A stretch of 64,000 nt of DNA. It comes from CAWKPF01 sp963851415 (GTDB lineage Bacteria > Acidobacteriota > Thermoanaerobaculia > Multivoradales > Multivoraceae). The DNA is taken from contig CAWKPF010000002.1 of NCBI GenBank assembly GCA_963851415.1, forward strand, positions 3,968,001-4,032,000, in the 5' to 3' direction. A model generated the notes under the pieces. It was not told the origin of the DNA, did no database searches, and saw nothing but the letters and a program-made list of their open reading frames with translations. The translations under genes were made by a program, and so were the position numbers. The number at the start of each line of letters is the position of its first letter. Positions within the stretch are counted from its first letter, which is position 1. This document shows positions 36,542 to 45,919 of the stretch, piece by piece.

Positions 36542-36592
36542 CCTCGATCGAGCCGCGTTCGAGTTCCAGCCCCAGTACGCCACCTGCAAAGC
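36542..36592 (-). pseudogene. Short IS91-type transposase scar
   Basis: LQVAYWGWNSNAARSR on the minus strand matches PQVRYWAWYSNAARGKR of the larger IS91-type remnant at 42348-43108. It is only about 17 codons long, joined to the remnant above. It marks a former IS91-type insertion or deletion endpoint. Confidence 0.5.
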
Positions 36593-36722
36593 CCAATGGG
36601 CAGAGCCCGAGCACGTCAGGGCGCGCTGCAACGTGCTGTTGCACGCCAGGCTGGAGCGAGACTCAGACCGAGGTGGCCACGATTCGCCTGGTTCGAGTGC
36701 GAAGCGACGACCTCACACGTTC

Positions 36723-37448
36723 CTAGCGCCGCAAGGCCAGAACGCCCGCGGCAGCCATGGCGAGTCCGGCGAGGGCCAGGGCCCAAGACGAAAGAGTAGG
36801 AATGGTCACCGGCGGCGGGATGAGCTGTACCTCGACCGAGTCGAACCAGCACTCCGTGCCGATCCTCCCGTGGACGGACAAGTGGACGCGCTGGCCGATG
36901 AACCGGGTCTCCGTCTGAGGAACGTCGTACTCGTAGGGCAGGAACGGCCCCGGATACCAGGGATTGGCGCCGTCCGGTGGGAACACCGTCCAGGCGTCAG
37001 GGAATCCCTCACACACGGGCTCTTCGTCGTAGGCGGAGAGGCCGATGTCACACTGACCCCAGACGTTCCCGGGCTCGTCGAGGCGCTCGGTGCGTCTCTG
37101 GCCTACCAGCCGAACAACGTAACCCTGTCCGAGGGGAAACTGCGGCAGGCACGGGCCCATGGCTAGATAGGCCTTCCCGAAGGGCAGTCCACCGACCTCG
37201 AATCGCGCGGATCCGGGGTCGCGAGATCCGAGTACTCCGTCCCACGAGACGATCGCGTCCTCCGCTCCGACTCCTCCCAGCTCCCACTCCTCCAGATCCT
37301 CGGGCTCGTCGAAGTCGTAGCGCGCCAGCACCTCGTAGGGCTGCGCTCGTGCAGAAGCCACGCACAGCACCGCCGAGGCCAGAACCAAGTACGAGAGAGC
37401 TGGGCCGACACCTGCCGGCGCTTGCTTCAGTAGGCCTCGCGAGAGCAT
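36723..37448 (-). CDS. Small secreted protein with IPTL-CTERM sorting tail
   Basis: 241 residues from the ATG at 37448, which opens a signal peptide (ALSYLVLASAVLCVASARAQ). The mature region is beta-rich, with four Cys and no recognised enzyme motif (YDFDEPEDLEEWELGG at its start suggests a LamG/discoidin-like fold). The C-terminus is IPTLSSWALALAGLAMAAAG followed by VLALRR: IPTL motif, hydrophobic span and basic end, the tripartite signal for exosortase-type (PEP-CTERM-like) processing. Its ATG overlaps the stop of the upstream peptidase frame (TGATG), so the two were translated together. No exosortase gene is in the window. Confidence 0.8.
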   Translation of the reverse strand: MLSRGLLKQAPAGVGPALSYLVLASAVLCVASARAQPYEVLARYDFDEPEDLEEWELGGVGAEDAIVSWDGVLGSRDPGSARFEVGGLPFGKAYLAMGPCLPQFPLGQGYVVRLVGQRRTERLDEPGNVWGQCDIGLSAYDEEPVCEGFPDAWTVFPPDGANPWYPGPFLPYEYDVPQTETRFIGQRVHLSVHGRIGTECWFDSVEVQLIPPPVTIPTLSSWALALAGLAMAAAGVLALRR

Positions 37449-38956
37449 CAAGGCTCTCCATCGGTGACATGACTGCTCCACTCGACGTCGAGGTCCTCGA
37501 ACGAAGTCTCGAAGCCATCGACGAAGATCCAGCTCGGGGCCAGCGACTCGGCCACCGTGATCGGTCGAGTCATCGATCCGGCCACAGCCGGTCTCGTCGT
37601 CGATCCCAGGTACCGCCACGTCCACTGCAGTCGCACACAATAGCGCCTCGATCGAGCCGGGATTGAGCGCTGGATTGGCATCAAGAACACGAGCCGCTGC
37701 GCCGGCGACCAAGGGAGACGCCCAGGATGTTCCCGTGGCGAACACGGTGTCTCCCTCTACATAGCCGTCGGAGCCCGAACGATCCGTCGTCAAGACGCGG
37801 TCGCCGAGGGCTGCCGCAGCTAACCCCGGCCCGAACTTGGATTGAAAGTCGATGACGGTATTTCCGCAGACATCGACCGACTCCCCGCGAACCAAGAGTC
37901 GCCTTTCCAGGGAGAAGTTCAGCGCGCCGACCTTGCTGCAAGTCCCCCCGGCCTCCATCGACTTGATCGGTTTCAGGCGGGCCTCCTTGTTGGCAATTCC
38001 CTCCGGAAGGCCCGACGTGCCGCCACAGGCCGCGATCACGCCAGATACGGAGGTCTCGTGCACGTCCCATTGGACTTCAGGAGCTCCTCCCGGTCGGCAA
38101 CTCCCCTCCGCGATCGGAACCGTGCACTCCCATCCAGCCTCCGGCCCGGCCGGCTGATTCAGATTGGGATGATCTGACTCGATCCCGTCACCGAAGACCG
38201 CCACACCCACCAGGGGCCCAGCCGTGCAGAGCCCCATCGGGTCCGAAGGGGGTGGAGCCTCTTCGAGGATCTCGGTCGGAAGAGGCAGAACGGTCCCGAA
38301 AGCCAGGGTGATCTGCTCGATCTCCGGCGCTTCCTGCAGAATCTCCACGCGATCCAGGGCCCGAAACAGATGGCGGTCGTCGACCGCCACGCGATAGAAA
38401 CCCGGCGGATCGAACTGGCGACGGGGAAAGGCCTCTCCGAGACCGAGATCCAGAAAGAGCAACCGCGCCTCCCCCTCGCCCAGTTCATCGCTGACCTGGA
38501 CGAACGCCACTTCTTCGAAGAACATCGGGCCCGAGCCCTCGACATCCGTGCGGAAGAACGCGGGACTAACCCACCCGTCATCACCGAGGATCCACTGCAG
38601 CACAGCGGTGAGCGCCGGAGCGCCGAAGCCCGGAAAGGCGGATCGGGTAAGGGCGGCACAGGCGGAGACGACGCGTTCGCCCGCGAGAAGAGGATGATGC
38701 CACCGAGGTCGATCGGTGGCGCGTTCGGCAGGACCTGCCCCACCTTGTCGATGATCGTCGCCCTCGATGCGCCCGGAGCCGGCATCACGCCCACCGTGCG
38801 GGCATCTGGTGCAATCTCGATCACACCCTGCGGCGTGGGGTAGTCGAACAGGTTGAGCTCAGGCAGGGACTGAGCCGCGATCGGTCCCGCGCTCAGCAGG
38901 CCTACGACAAGAGAGAGAGAGAGACTGTCGAACCACGCATCGGCCCTCCTCGACAT
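37448..38956 (-). pseudogene. Frameshifted secreted subtilisin-like (S8) peptidase
   Basis: A signal peptide starts at 38956 (LSLSLVVGLLSAGPIAAQ). The S8 core follows: VAVFGDGIESDHPNL at the Asp site (the catalytic Asp position appears to be Gly), VHETSVSGVIAA at the His site, and GTSWASPLVAGAAA at the Ser site. Two frame changes are needed to read it through. One, at about 38640-38760, switches from the signal-peptide frame to the core frame. The second, at about 37551-37580, recovers a tail VAESLAPSWIFVDGFETSF that ends at 37448. The tail is of the DGFE type also seen on the beta-helix protein. The changes could be decay or sequencing error. With both repaired the product would be about 500 residues. 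Confidence 0.7.
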
Positions 38957-39073
38957 GTCGGTCTAGCGACCTCGAGTATGACGTATCTCCGCGATCGGCG
39001 CGGGTGGGGTCTCAGCCGCCAATAGGCTGAACGGTGCCGAGCCCAGCACGCGGCCGAATCAGAGAGTCGGCCG

Positions 39074-39334
39074 GTGAGTGCCGACGTGGAGCCGAGTGGT
39101 GCCTCGAGGTATCGCCGGCTGTCGTGGGCTCGACTGATCAGGAAGGTCTACGAGGTGGACCCGTTGTTGTGCCGGTACTGCGGCGCGGAGATGAGGATCG
39201 TGGCCTTCGTGGTCGAGGCGTTCTCGTTGCGGCGGTTGCTGGCGGGTGTGGGGCTTTGTCCTCAGGAGGCCGAGCCGTTGTCGCGGGCGCCTCCCGGGGA
39301 GGGGGAGCTGGTGTACGAGGCGGTGCAGGGCTGA
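39074..39334 (+). pseudogene. IS91-type transposase C-terminal remnant, copy 1
   Basis: 86 codons encode RLSWARLIRKVYEVDPLL-CRYCGAEM-RIVAFVVE...PLSRAPPGEGELVYEAVQG, the zinc-motif-containing end of an IS91-type transposase, about 80% similar by eye to the minus-strand copy at 42348-43108. The similarity continues past the stop into non-coding DNA (to about 39470), so the element's 3' end is retained. No transposase core. Confidence 0.8.
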
Positions 39335-39670
39335 CGTTGAGGCCGGGCCGGGCCGGAGTCGGTCCCTGGCGGAGCTGTGCTCGGTTGAGAGGATGGGCGG
39401 CCGCTTCCGGCTTCGTGAAGCTCCTCGGGGGCTGCTGGCGGAAGGACGCGGCGCGTCGACCGGTCCGTGATGGCCTCGCGGAGCCCTGAGGACCCTCTTC
39501 GAGCCGCGTCGTGCCCTGCGCTAGGCTCAAACCCAGAAAGGAACTTCCTACACGTCTCCTATGAAGCGACCAGGCTCCATTCGAGGTAAAGAGTCGCGCG
39601 CCTTGCCGCCTTCTGAACGAGACCCGAGCAGGCGAGACCGACAGATTCCGGACTTGCCTTCCCCATCCGG
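39335..39670. other. 336-bp region: IS91-type 3' flank, then nothing recognised
   Basis: 39335-39470 shares patchy blocks (GCGGAGCTGTG; GGGCGGC; GCTTC) with the reverse complement of 42190-42347, the matching flank of the second IS91-type remnant. 39480-39670 holds no gene I can support. Confidence 0.4.
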
Positions 39671-40125
39671 TCACTGGATCTTGATCGCGACCTTTCCGAT
39701 CGTGCCGGTGAACTCAAAAGGAGCGCGATCTTCGTAGTTCTGCGACACCACAGCCCCCAGGTCAGCACCGATATTCATCGTTTCCGTCGTCGAGAACCCC
39801 CTAGGAACGCCAAGCTTAATTTCGCCTTTGGCTACCTCAGAGCTGTTCACGCTCATCGTCATGATCCCGCCAGCAAGCGGGTTTTCGATACTTCCGCTCT
39901 GCGCGAATTCCAGAAGGATCGTGTGCGTGCCTGCGGCAAGAGGTTCTGCCCCCTTTACACTGAATCGCGCACGGCCTAAAAAATTGTACCCGTAGATCGG
40001 CATGCCATCTTCCAGCTACAGCGTGAAGCCCGCGCTCGATCCGCCTGATGCGATGATAACGCCGGACGCGCCTTCCTCGGGAACGGTGAGGCGAACAGCC
40101 GCCAGTCTCCGGTCGCCCGACGACT
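39671..40125 (-). pseudogene. C-terminal fragment of an arylsulfatase, interrupted by a stop
   Basis: The minus strand reads VIIASGGSSAGFTL-stop-LEDGMPIYGYNFLG...GEIKLGVPRGFSTTETMNIG...PFEFTGTIGKVAIKIQ, the C-terminal beta-domain of a sulfatase (FGly-dependent arylsulfatase family). The stop is TAG where Tyr is expected, near 40013-40020. Only about 150 codons remain; the catalytic Cys-x-Pro-x-Arg domain is absent. It sits immediately downstream of the alkylsulfatase gene and has similar, less GC-rich composition. Confidence 0.75.
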
Positions 40126-40161
40126 AGGGCCTTTGGACCAGGCCCCGGCGCCAGTTGCCGA

Positions 40162-42117
40162 TCAGGGGGTTACGATCGGGAAGTTGGGATCGAACTTGTC
40201 GAGCAGGCCAAAGAACTTGCCCAGCACAGACTTGTCGCCCTCGACCTTCATATCTCCGGTCCTGATCGCATCGGCCATGTCGCGCCCCGCGAAACTGATC
40301 TGGTCCATGACGCTGCGGTTGACTGTAACTGTGGCCTGAGCCTTGGGATCGACCTCGCCCAGAGTGTAGTGGAGCGTGCCGTTATCGACGCCAATGTCCG
40401 CCTTGTCGCCGGTGTCGGGCATCACGAGATTGAAGCTGAGCGGCCCGACCGCGGCCGCCTTGGGCCCGTTGAGTGCGACCCCCAGGAAGTCGAGGAAGGA
40501 CTCAAAATCCATCGCGCGCACGATGTCGGCACTGCCGGCACCTTTCGTCGGGACCTGGATGCCCTCACGCAATTCCTTGGCGCCGGCGAGGTAGAAATTG
40601 CGCCAGGTCGCGTTTTCGGCCTGATAGCCCAACTGCGTCAGCGTGTCGGCGAGCAGGTTCTTGGCCTCGGTATTGCCGGGATCAGCGAAGACCAGGTGGT
40701 TGAGCGCGGTCGCGACCCAACGGTACTGCCCTGCCGCGTAGTCGACACGGGCCTTCGCGATCACCGCGTCGGCGCCGCCGGCATATTCGACAAACTTCTT
40801 GCCCTCCTCGACCGGCGGCAGCTCATCAAGCTCGGAAGGATTGCCGGAGAACCAGCCGAAATAGAGTTGGTACTGCGCCTTGGCATTGTGGTTGACCGAA
40901 CCGTAGTAGTCGCGCACGGCAAATTGCTTGAACAGGCTGTCGGGGAGCTTCAGGTCTTCGCCGACTTCGAGCATGGTTTTGCCGTGATTGGCAAGCCGTA
41001 GCGTCTGGTCGTGGATATAGCGATAGACGTCGCGCTGCCCCTTCCAGTGGTTGACGATCCGCTCGTTGCCCCAGGTTGGCCAGTGATGCGAGCCGAAGCT
41101 GATCTGCACATCGTCGCCATAGCGCGCGATCATTGCCTGGAGGTATTTCGACCACAGCAGGCCGTTGCGCACCTTGGCGCCTCGTAACGAATACAGGTTA
41201 TGCAGCGAGTGGTTGAGAAGCTCGGCCTGCATCAATGCCTTGCTCTGCGGCAGGTAGAACATCAGCTCGGTCGGCGCCTCGGCATCGGGTACGAAGAAAA
41301 AGTCAATTTGCACGCCGTCGACGATCTCGGTCTGCGGACCGCCATCGGCCCCGCCGGTAATCGTATGGTTGGCCGGAATGAGCGTCGGCGTGCCAATGCC
41401 GACCGAAGTCGTCAGGCCCAGGCCTGAGCTGAGCGAGGCTGTCGGCGACTTATCGAGGATGTTGCCGTACATGTAGTTAGCGCGCCGCGCCATGTGATTG
41501 CCGGCAAGAATGTTCTCCTTCACGGCTTCTTCGAAGAAGCCCACCGGAGCATAGACAGGGACGTTTTCATAGCCTGGGACACCCTTGGATCCGCCGAAGT
41601 GGTCGAGGTGGCTATGGGTGAAGATGATGGCGCTTACGGGAAGCGCGCCGACCTTTTCGTTCAGCAGCTTGATAGCGGCGCGCGCCGTTTCCATCGACAT
41701 GAGCGGGTCGACGATTATCCATCCGGTCTTGCCGCGAATGAACGAGACGTTTGAGACGTCAAGCCCGCGGACCTGGTAAATGCCGTCGGTGACCTTGAAC
41801 ACTCCGTTGATCGCGTTGAGTTGCGAGATACGCCAGAGCGAGGGATTGGCGGTATTGGGCGCGGCGGCCTCCAGGAAATCGAACTTGCCGGCATCGTAGA
41901 CGACTTGGCCCTCGTCGTTACGGATGGCCGGATCGTCGAGTGTCCCGATGAAGCCGCGTTTGGCATCGTCAAAATCGGTGGTGTCACCGAACGGCAGGGA
42001 TTGAAGGACCTGCTGATTGGCTGCGATAGTCGCTTGCGAAGCCGACTGCGCCAGTGCCGAGCCGCTGGCAAACAGGACAGCGACGGTCATAACGACGGCA
42101 TGAGTTGTGCGCTTCAT
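40162..42117 (-). CDS. Secreted class III alkylsulfatase (SdsA/BDS1-like metallo-beta-lactamase fold)
   Basis: 651 residues from the ATG at 42117, with AAAGGA 8-9 bases upstream and a signal peptide (MKRTTHAVVMTVAVLFASGS). The metallo-beta-lactamase domain has THSHLDHFGG (His168, His170, Asp172, His173) and a later QMLH-like loop; the middle is an alkylsulfatase dimerisation domain, and the last 110 residues an SCP2-like lipid-binding domain (FNLVMPDTGDKADIGVDNGTL). It hydrolyses alkyl sulfates such as SDS to alcohol and sulfate in the periplasm. Length matches the family (about 650). Composition differs from neighbours (more A/T at codon position 3). It is bracketed by IS91-type remnants, so probably laterally acquired. 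Confidence 0.93.
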   Translation of the reverse strand: MKRTTHAVVMTVAVLFASGSALAQSASQATIAANQQVLQSLPFGDTTDFDDAKRGFIGTLDDPAIRNDEGQVVYDAGKFDFLEAAAPNTANPSLWRISQLNAINGVFKVTDGIYQVRGLDVSNVSFIRGKTGWIIVDPLMSMETARAAIKLLNEKVGALPVSAIIFTHSHLDHFGGSKGVPGYENVPVYAPVGFFEEAVKENILAGNHMARRANYMYGNILDKSPTASLSSGLGLTTSVGIGTPTLIPANHTITGGADGGPQTEIVDGVQIDFFFVPDAEAPTELMFYLPQSKALMQAELLNHSLHNLYSLRGAKVRNGLLWSKYLQAMIARYGDDVQISFGSHHWPTWGNERIVNHWKGQRDVYRYIHDQTLRLANHGKTMLEVGEDLKLPDSLFKQFAVRDYYGSVNHNAKAQYQLYFGWFSGNPSELDELPPVEEGKKFVEYAGGADAVIAKARVDYAAGQYRWVATALNHLVFADPGNTEAKNLLADTLTQLGYQAENATWRNFYLAGAKELREGIQVPTKGAGSADIVRAMDFESFLDFLGVALNGPKAAAVGPLSFNLVMPDTGDKADIGVDNGTLHYTLGEVDPKAQATVTVNRSVMDQISFAGRDMADAIRTGDMKVEGDKSVLGKFFGLLDKFDPNFPIVTP

Positions 42118-42347
42118 TTCAATAATCCTTTCGACGTGTAGTCGATCGCTTTTCCGACCTGAGCCTATTGCACCCTGCGGGGGGCTCAAGGAGGGCTTCG
42201 CAGCGCCGCCAGGTGAGTACCTACGCGACTCCTACGAGCGGTGTGCACCCGCACAGCCCGCGAAGACCTTCTGGAAGCCCAGAATCGCCGCCCGTCCGAG
42301 ACACCGGAACACAGCTCCGCCCTGGCCGAACCGCGCCTGGCCCAGCT

Positions 42348-43108
42348 TCAACCGTCGACGGACTCGTACACGAGCTCCCCGGCGCCCGGAGGCGCCCGAG
42401 ACAACGGCTCGGCCTCCTGAGGCCCCACCCCCAGAGCCTCCACCAGCCGGCGAAGCGACGAGACCTCAACAACGAAGGCGACGATCTTCATCTGGGCTGC
42501 GCAGTAGGGGCACAGCAAGGGGTCGATCTCATACACCTTCTTGATCAGGCGAGCCCACGACAGGCGTTTCTGCCTCGGGGGCCGATCCAACTCGGCCGAC
42601 GCCGGCGCTTGCTCAGTCGCCCCATGCTTCGACTCGGCTTTGCAGCGTTTTCCCCGAGCGGCATTGGAGTACCAGGCCCAATAGCGAACCTGCGGCTGGC
42701 GTGGCTCCGCCACGTGATCCAGGACCCGAGCGAGAAACTCCAGCACGTCGAGTCGCTCGGACTCCCCGAACGGACCGCCTCGCCGCGACGCCCGAGGATG
42801 GATCGCGACCTGTTCGCGCTCTGCATCCCATTCCAGACGATCCAGCACCAACGGGCACCGAGCCATGTAGCGACCCAACCGAGCTGCCTCCCCCCGCGTC
42901 TCCACCCGAACCCCCGCGTGCACCGAGAACCCACTGTGTTTCCAGGACAGAAGATTCTCCACCACCTCCTGAGTGATCTTGTCCCGGTCTGCCAGAAGGC
43001 GCAGCACCTCCGCTCGCCACAGACGCTCGACGTGCTCCGTATCCGCCCACAATCGATGACGGAAGCTCCCGTCAGGGAGGCACCGTCGGTCACCAACAGG
43101 TGCACATG
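42348..43108 (-). pseudogene. IS91-type transposase remnant, copy 2, cut by the IS21 element
   Basis: The C-terminal half of an IS91-type (HUH/Y2) transposase: PDGSFRHRLWADTEHVERLWRAEV, LLSWKHSGFSVHAGVRV, RYMARCPLVLDRLEWD, RYWAWYSNAARGKR and CPYCAAQM. Upstream, HVHLLVTDGAS belongs to the same protein but lies in another frame (shift near 43080), and the N-terminus is lost at 43108, where IS21 begins. Catalytic residues are missing. Its 3' end faces copy 1 across the sulfatase block. Confidence 0.8.
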
Positions 43109-43176
43109 TGTCAGTGATCGCCCATATGGAGCCATTCGGTGATCGGCGTAATGGAGCCACCCCATGATCGGCGTAA
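43109..43176. repeat. IS21 left terminal repeat region
   Basis: The TGTCA terminus is followed by three reiterated GGAGCCA-type units with GATCGGCGTAA spacers. It lies just outside istA. Confidence 0.85.
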
Positions 43177-43267
43177 AGGAGCCACCTGGGGCCGGTTGGA
43201 GTTGAGCTGAGGGTCTCGGACTTCCACGGACAAGGGTAGCTTCCTCAGAAATCAGAGGAGGCACCCG

Positions 43268-44800
43268 ATGACCAATCGGAGGTTCGAGATGTATGAGTAC
43301 CGACAGGTCTTGCACCAGATGCGTCTGGGCGCATCGGATCGCCAGATCGCCCGCCGGGGGCTGATGGGGCGCAGCAAAGCGAAGACTGTGCGGGCGGCGG
43401 CGCTTGCGCGAGGATGGCTGGAGCGGGGCTCGCCGCTGCCGGAGGACGCGGAGTTGTGCGAGGCGTTTCGCCCGCTCCGGCGCCGGAGCTCGGTGTCGAG
43501 TGTGGAGCCGTACGGCGAGCTGGTGACGGGGTGGCACCGAGAGGGGATCCAGGCCACGACGATCCACGATGCCCTGGTGCGGCTCAAGGGGTTCGGTGGC
43601 AGCTACTCGGCCGTACGGCGATTCATCCAGAGCCTGGAGCCTTGCCCTGACGTGACCGTGCCGCTTCGGTTCGAGCCGGGCGAGGCTGCGCAGGTGGACT
43701 TCGGGCGAGGGCCCGATCTCCCCGCGCGGGGAGGCGGGGTGATCAAGACCTGGTTCTTCGTCATGACCCTGTGCTGGAGCCGTCATCAGTACGCCGAGAT
43801 CGTCCTGGATCAGCGGGTGGAGACCTGGCTGAGCTGCCACATCCACGCCTTCGAGTTCTTTGGCGGCGTGCCTCGCCAGGTCACGGTGGATAACGCGAAG
43901 TGCGCGATCACGAAGGCCTGCCGCACCGACCCCGAGGTGCAGCGCGCCACGGCCGAGTTGGCCGAGGGGTACGGCTTCTTGCTCGATCCGTGCCCTCCAC
44001 GCGAGCCTCAGCTGAAGGGGCGGGTGGAGTCGGGGGTGGGCTACCTGAAGAAGGCGTTCCTGCCGCTGCGCGAGTTTCGGGATCTCACGAATTCCAATCG
44101 CCAGCTGTGGGAGTGGATCCTGGGCCAGGCCGGCAATCGCACCCATGGCACGACCCGGGAGAAGCCGCTCACCCGGTTCCGGGAGACCGAGCAGGGACTC
44201 TTGCAGCCACTGCCGACACGGCGCGTGGAGCCCGCGGCATGGCGCCGCGTCAAGGTGGCTCGCGACTGCCACGCGCAGTACGAGCAGTGCCGCTACTCCG
44301 TGCCGTACGGTCACGTCGGGCAGAGCCTGTGGCTACGAGCCGCCCCCTCGACGATCCAGCTCTTCTCGGGCACCGAGATGGTCGCCACCCATGCGCGGCT
44401 CTCCACGCCCCGGGAGCGTGGCACGGTGCTCGACCATCTGCCTCCCGAAGCGCGGGCAGTGCTGGAGCGCACGCCCGAGTGGTGCCGGGATCGCGCCCGG
44501 GAGATCGGCCCGTCGTGCCTGGGCCTGGTCGAGGCCCTGCAAGGCGACCGGGTGAGCGTGCGTCATCGAGCCGTGCAGGGAATCGTGCGCCTCGGCGAGC
44601 GCTTTGGCGAAGCTCGGCTCGAGGCTGCGTGCCGTCGGGCGTTGGCCTTCGAGCACCTCCAGTACCGGGCCGTGAAGACGATCCTGGAGAACGGCTTGGA
44701 CACCATCGAAGACGAGGAGCCGGCGTTCGATCGGCTCAGCGACGCTTACCTCGGCAAAGGTCGCTTCTGCCGGGACCTCAAGAACCTACTGATCCATTGA
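43268..44800 (+). CDS. istA: IS21 transposase IstA
   Basis: 510 residues; GAGGAGG precedes the ATG. The N-terminal region (QVLHQMRLGASDRQIARRGL) is the DNA-binding helix-turn-helix. The rve integrase core has AAQVDFGRG, VTVDNAK and GRVESGVGYLKK, giving the DDE triad. The C-terminus is the usual Mu-transposase-like domain. It catalyses strand transfer of the element, with target choice assisted by IstB, encoded 18 bp downstream. Frame intact. Confidence 0.96.
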   Translation: MTNRRFEMYEYRQVLHQMRLGASDRQIARRGLMGRSKAKTVRAAALARGWLERGSPLPEDAELCEAFRPLRRRSSVSSVEPYGELVTGWHREGIQATTIHDALVRLKGFGGSYSAVRRFIQSLEPCPDVTVPLRFEPGEAAQVDFGRGPDLPARGGGVIKTWFFVMTLCWSRHQYAEIVLDQRVETWLSCHIHAFEFFGGVPRQVTVDNAKCAITKACRTDPEVQRATAELAEGYGFLLDPCPPREPQLKGRVESGVGYLKKAFLPLREFRDLTNSNRQLWEWILGQAGNRTHGTTREKPLTRFRETEQGLLQPLPTRRVEPAAWRRVKVARDCHAQYEQCRYSVPYGHVGQSLWLRAAPSTIQLFSGTEMVATHARLSTPRERGTVLDHLPPEARAVLERTPEWCRDRAREIGPSCLGLVEALQGDRVSVRHRAVQGIVRLGERFGEARLEAACRRALAFEHLQYRAVKTILENGLDTIEDEEPAFDRLSDAYLGKGRFCRDLKNLLIH

Positions 44801-44818
44801 CCACCGAAGGAGAACGAC

Positions 44819-45595
44819 ATGAATCCGATGCCAGAAATCACTCCGATGCTCAAGAAGCTGCGCCTCTCGGGCATCCTCCACACGCTGGACGAGCGAAACC
44901 AGGAGGCCGTGCACAAGAAGCTGGCCTACACCGACTTTCTCGCCCTGGTCATCCAGGATGAGGTGGCTCGCCGGGAGCAGAAGAAGTACGACCTGCGCGT
45001 GCGCCGCGCGGGGTTTCGCTCGACCAAGACGATCGAGCACTTCGAGTTCGACTTCAACCCGAAGATCCCGGAGGCCTTGATTCGCGATCTCGCCACCTGT
45101 CGCTTCCTCGAGGAGAAGGCCTCGGTACTGATCGCCGGTCCGTGCGGCACGGGCAAGTCCCATCTCGCTCAGGCGCTGGGACACTGTGCCGTGCGGGCCG
45201 GGGCGACCGTGCTCTTCACCACCCAGAGTCAGCTCCTGGGATCTCTGCAGGCCGCCCGGGCCACCGCGACCTACGAAAGGCGATTCCAGTCCCTGTGTCG
45301 CCTCGACCTCTTGCTCCTCGACGACTTCGGACTCAAGCCACTGCGCTCTCCTCAAGACGAGGACCTCCACGACCTTCTCGCCGAACGCTACGAGCGCGGA
45401 TCGACTCTCGTGACCAGCAATCTGGACTTCTCAGAATGGGGCGAGGCCTTTCCGAATCAGCTGCTCGGCGCTGCCACACTCGACCGCCTGCGCGACGGAG
45501 CCTATCGAGTCGTGCTCGATGGGAAGAGCTATCGCAAGCCCAAGCCGATGCCCAAGCCCGCACGCTCACCGAAGCGGCCAAAGATCCAAAACTAG
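44819..45595 (+). CDS. istB: IS21 helper ATPase IstB
   Basis: 258 residues; GAAGGAG precedes the ATG. AAA+ ATPase with Walker A GPCGTGKSHLA and Walker B LLLLDDFGL, plus the family ending SYRKPKP. It forms an ATP-dependent oligomer on target DNA and recruits IstA. Full length, with a conserved arrangement behind istA. Confidence 0.96.
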   Translation: MNPMPEITPMLKKLRLSGILHTLDERNQEAVHKKLAYTDFLALVIQDEVARREQKKYDLRVRRAGFRSTKTIEHFEFDFNPKIPEALIRDLATCRFLEEKASVLIAGPCGTGKSHLAQALGHCAVRAGATVLFTTQSQLLGSLQAARATATYERRFQSLCRLDLLLLDDFGLKPLRSPQDEDLHDLLAERYERGSTLVTSNLDFSEWGEAFPNQLLGAATLDRLRDGAYRVVLDGKSYRKPKPMPKPARSPKRPKIQN

Positions 45596-45788
45596 GGGGT
45601 ACTCAGCCATGGACCCGATCGAGATCACCACGCACACGGCCTCTCACAAGGTCGCTTTCCGCGGCAACGACCGCCAGCTCGCGCGCGCGCCGCGTTTCCG
45701 TAGGAACCTGGGGCTGGAGGTCAGAAAAGACTCCCTCCAGCTAAACTGACAGTCTGAAGCAATGTCCGAGACACTCAGCACCCTTCCA

Positions 45789-45842
45789 CCCGTGGCTCCA
45801 TTACGCCGAACATGGGTGGCTCCATTAGGGCGATCATTGACA
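45789..45842. repeat. IS21 right terminal repeat region
   Basis: Two GGAGCCA-type units (read on the minus strand) followed by the terminus. Mirror image of the left repeat region, with a few mismatches. Confidence 0.85.
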
Positions 45843-45919
45843 AGAGCGAAGGTCCCTACGAGGAGCTCTATCGCATCCAGGAATCGGCCTACGGTTGAGG
45901 GAGATCCTGACTTCACTCC

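Larger units (their letters stand above)
43109..45842 (+). mobile_element. Complete IS21-family insertion sequence
   Basis: 2734 bp bounded by imperfect inverted repeats beginning TGTCA: left end TGTCAGTGATCGCCC, right end (reverse complement) TGTCAATGATCGCCC. Inside each end lie multiple copies of a GATCGGCGTAATGGAGCCACC-like unit (three left, two right), the reiterated transposase-binding sites typical of IS21. It encodes istA and istB, both intact. No matching 4-8-bp target duplication is seen (TGCACATG on the left, AGAGCGAA on the right). Confidence 0.9.

Noticed and set aside
42545..44314. Minus-strand frame crossing from the IS91-type remnant into istA
   Set aside because: Only HVHLLVTDG near 43085-43110 is meaningful, as part of the frameshifted IS91-type gene; the rest is antisense of istA.
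44786..45370. Minus-strand frame opposite istB
   Set aside because: Antisense of a canonical IstB.
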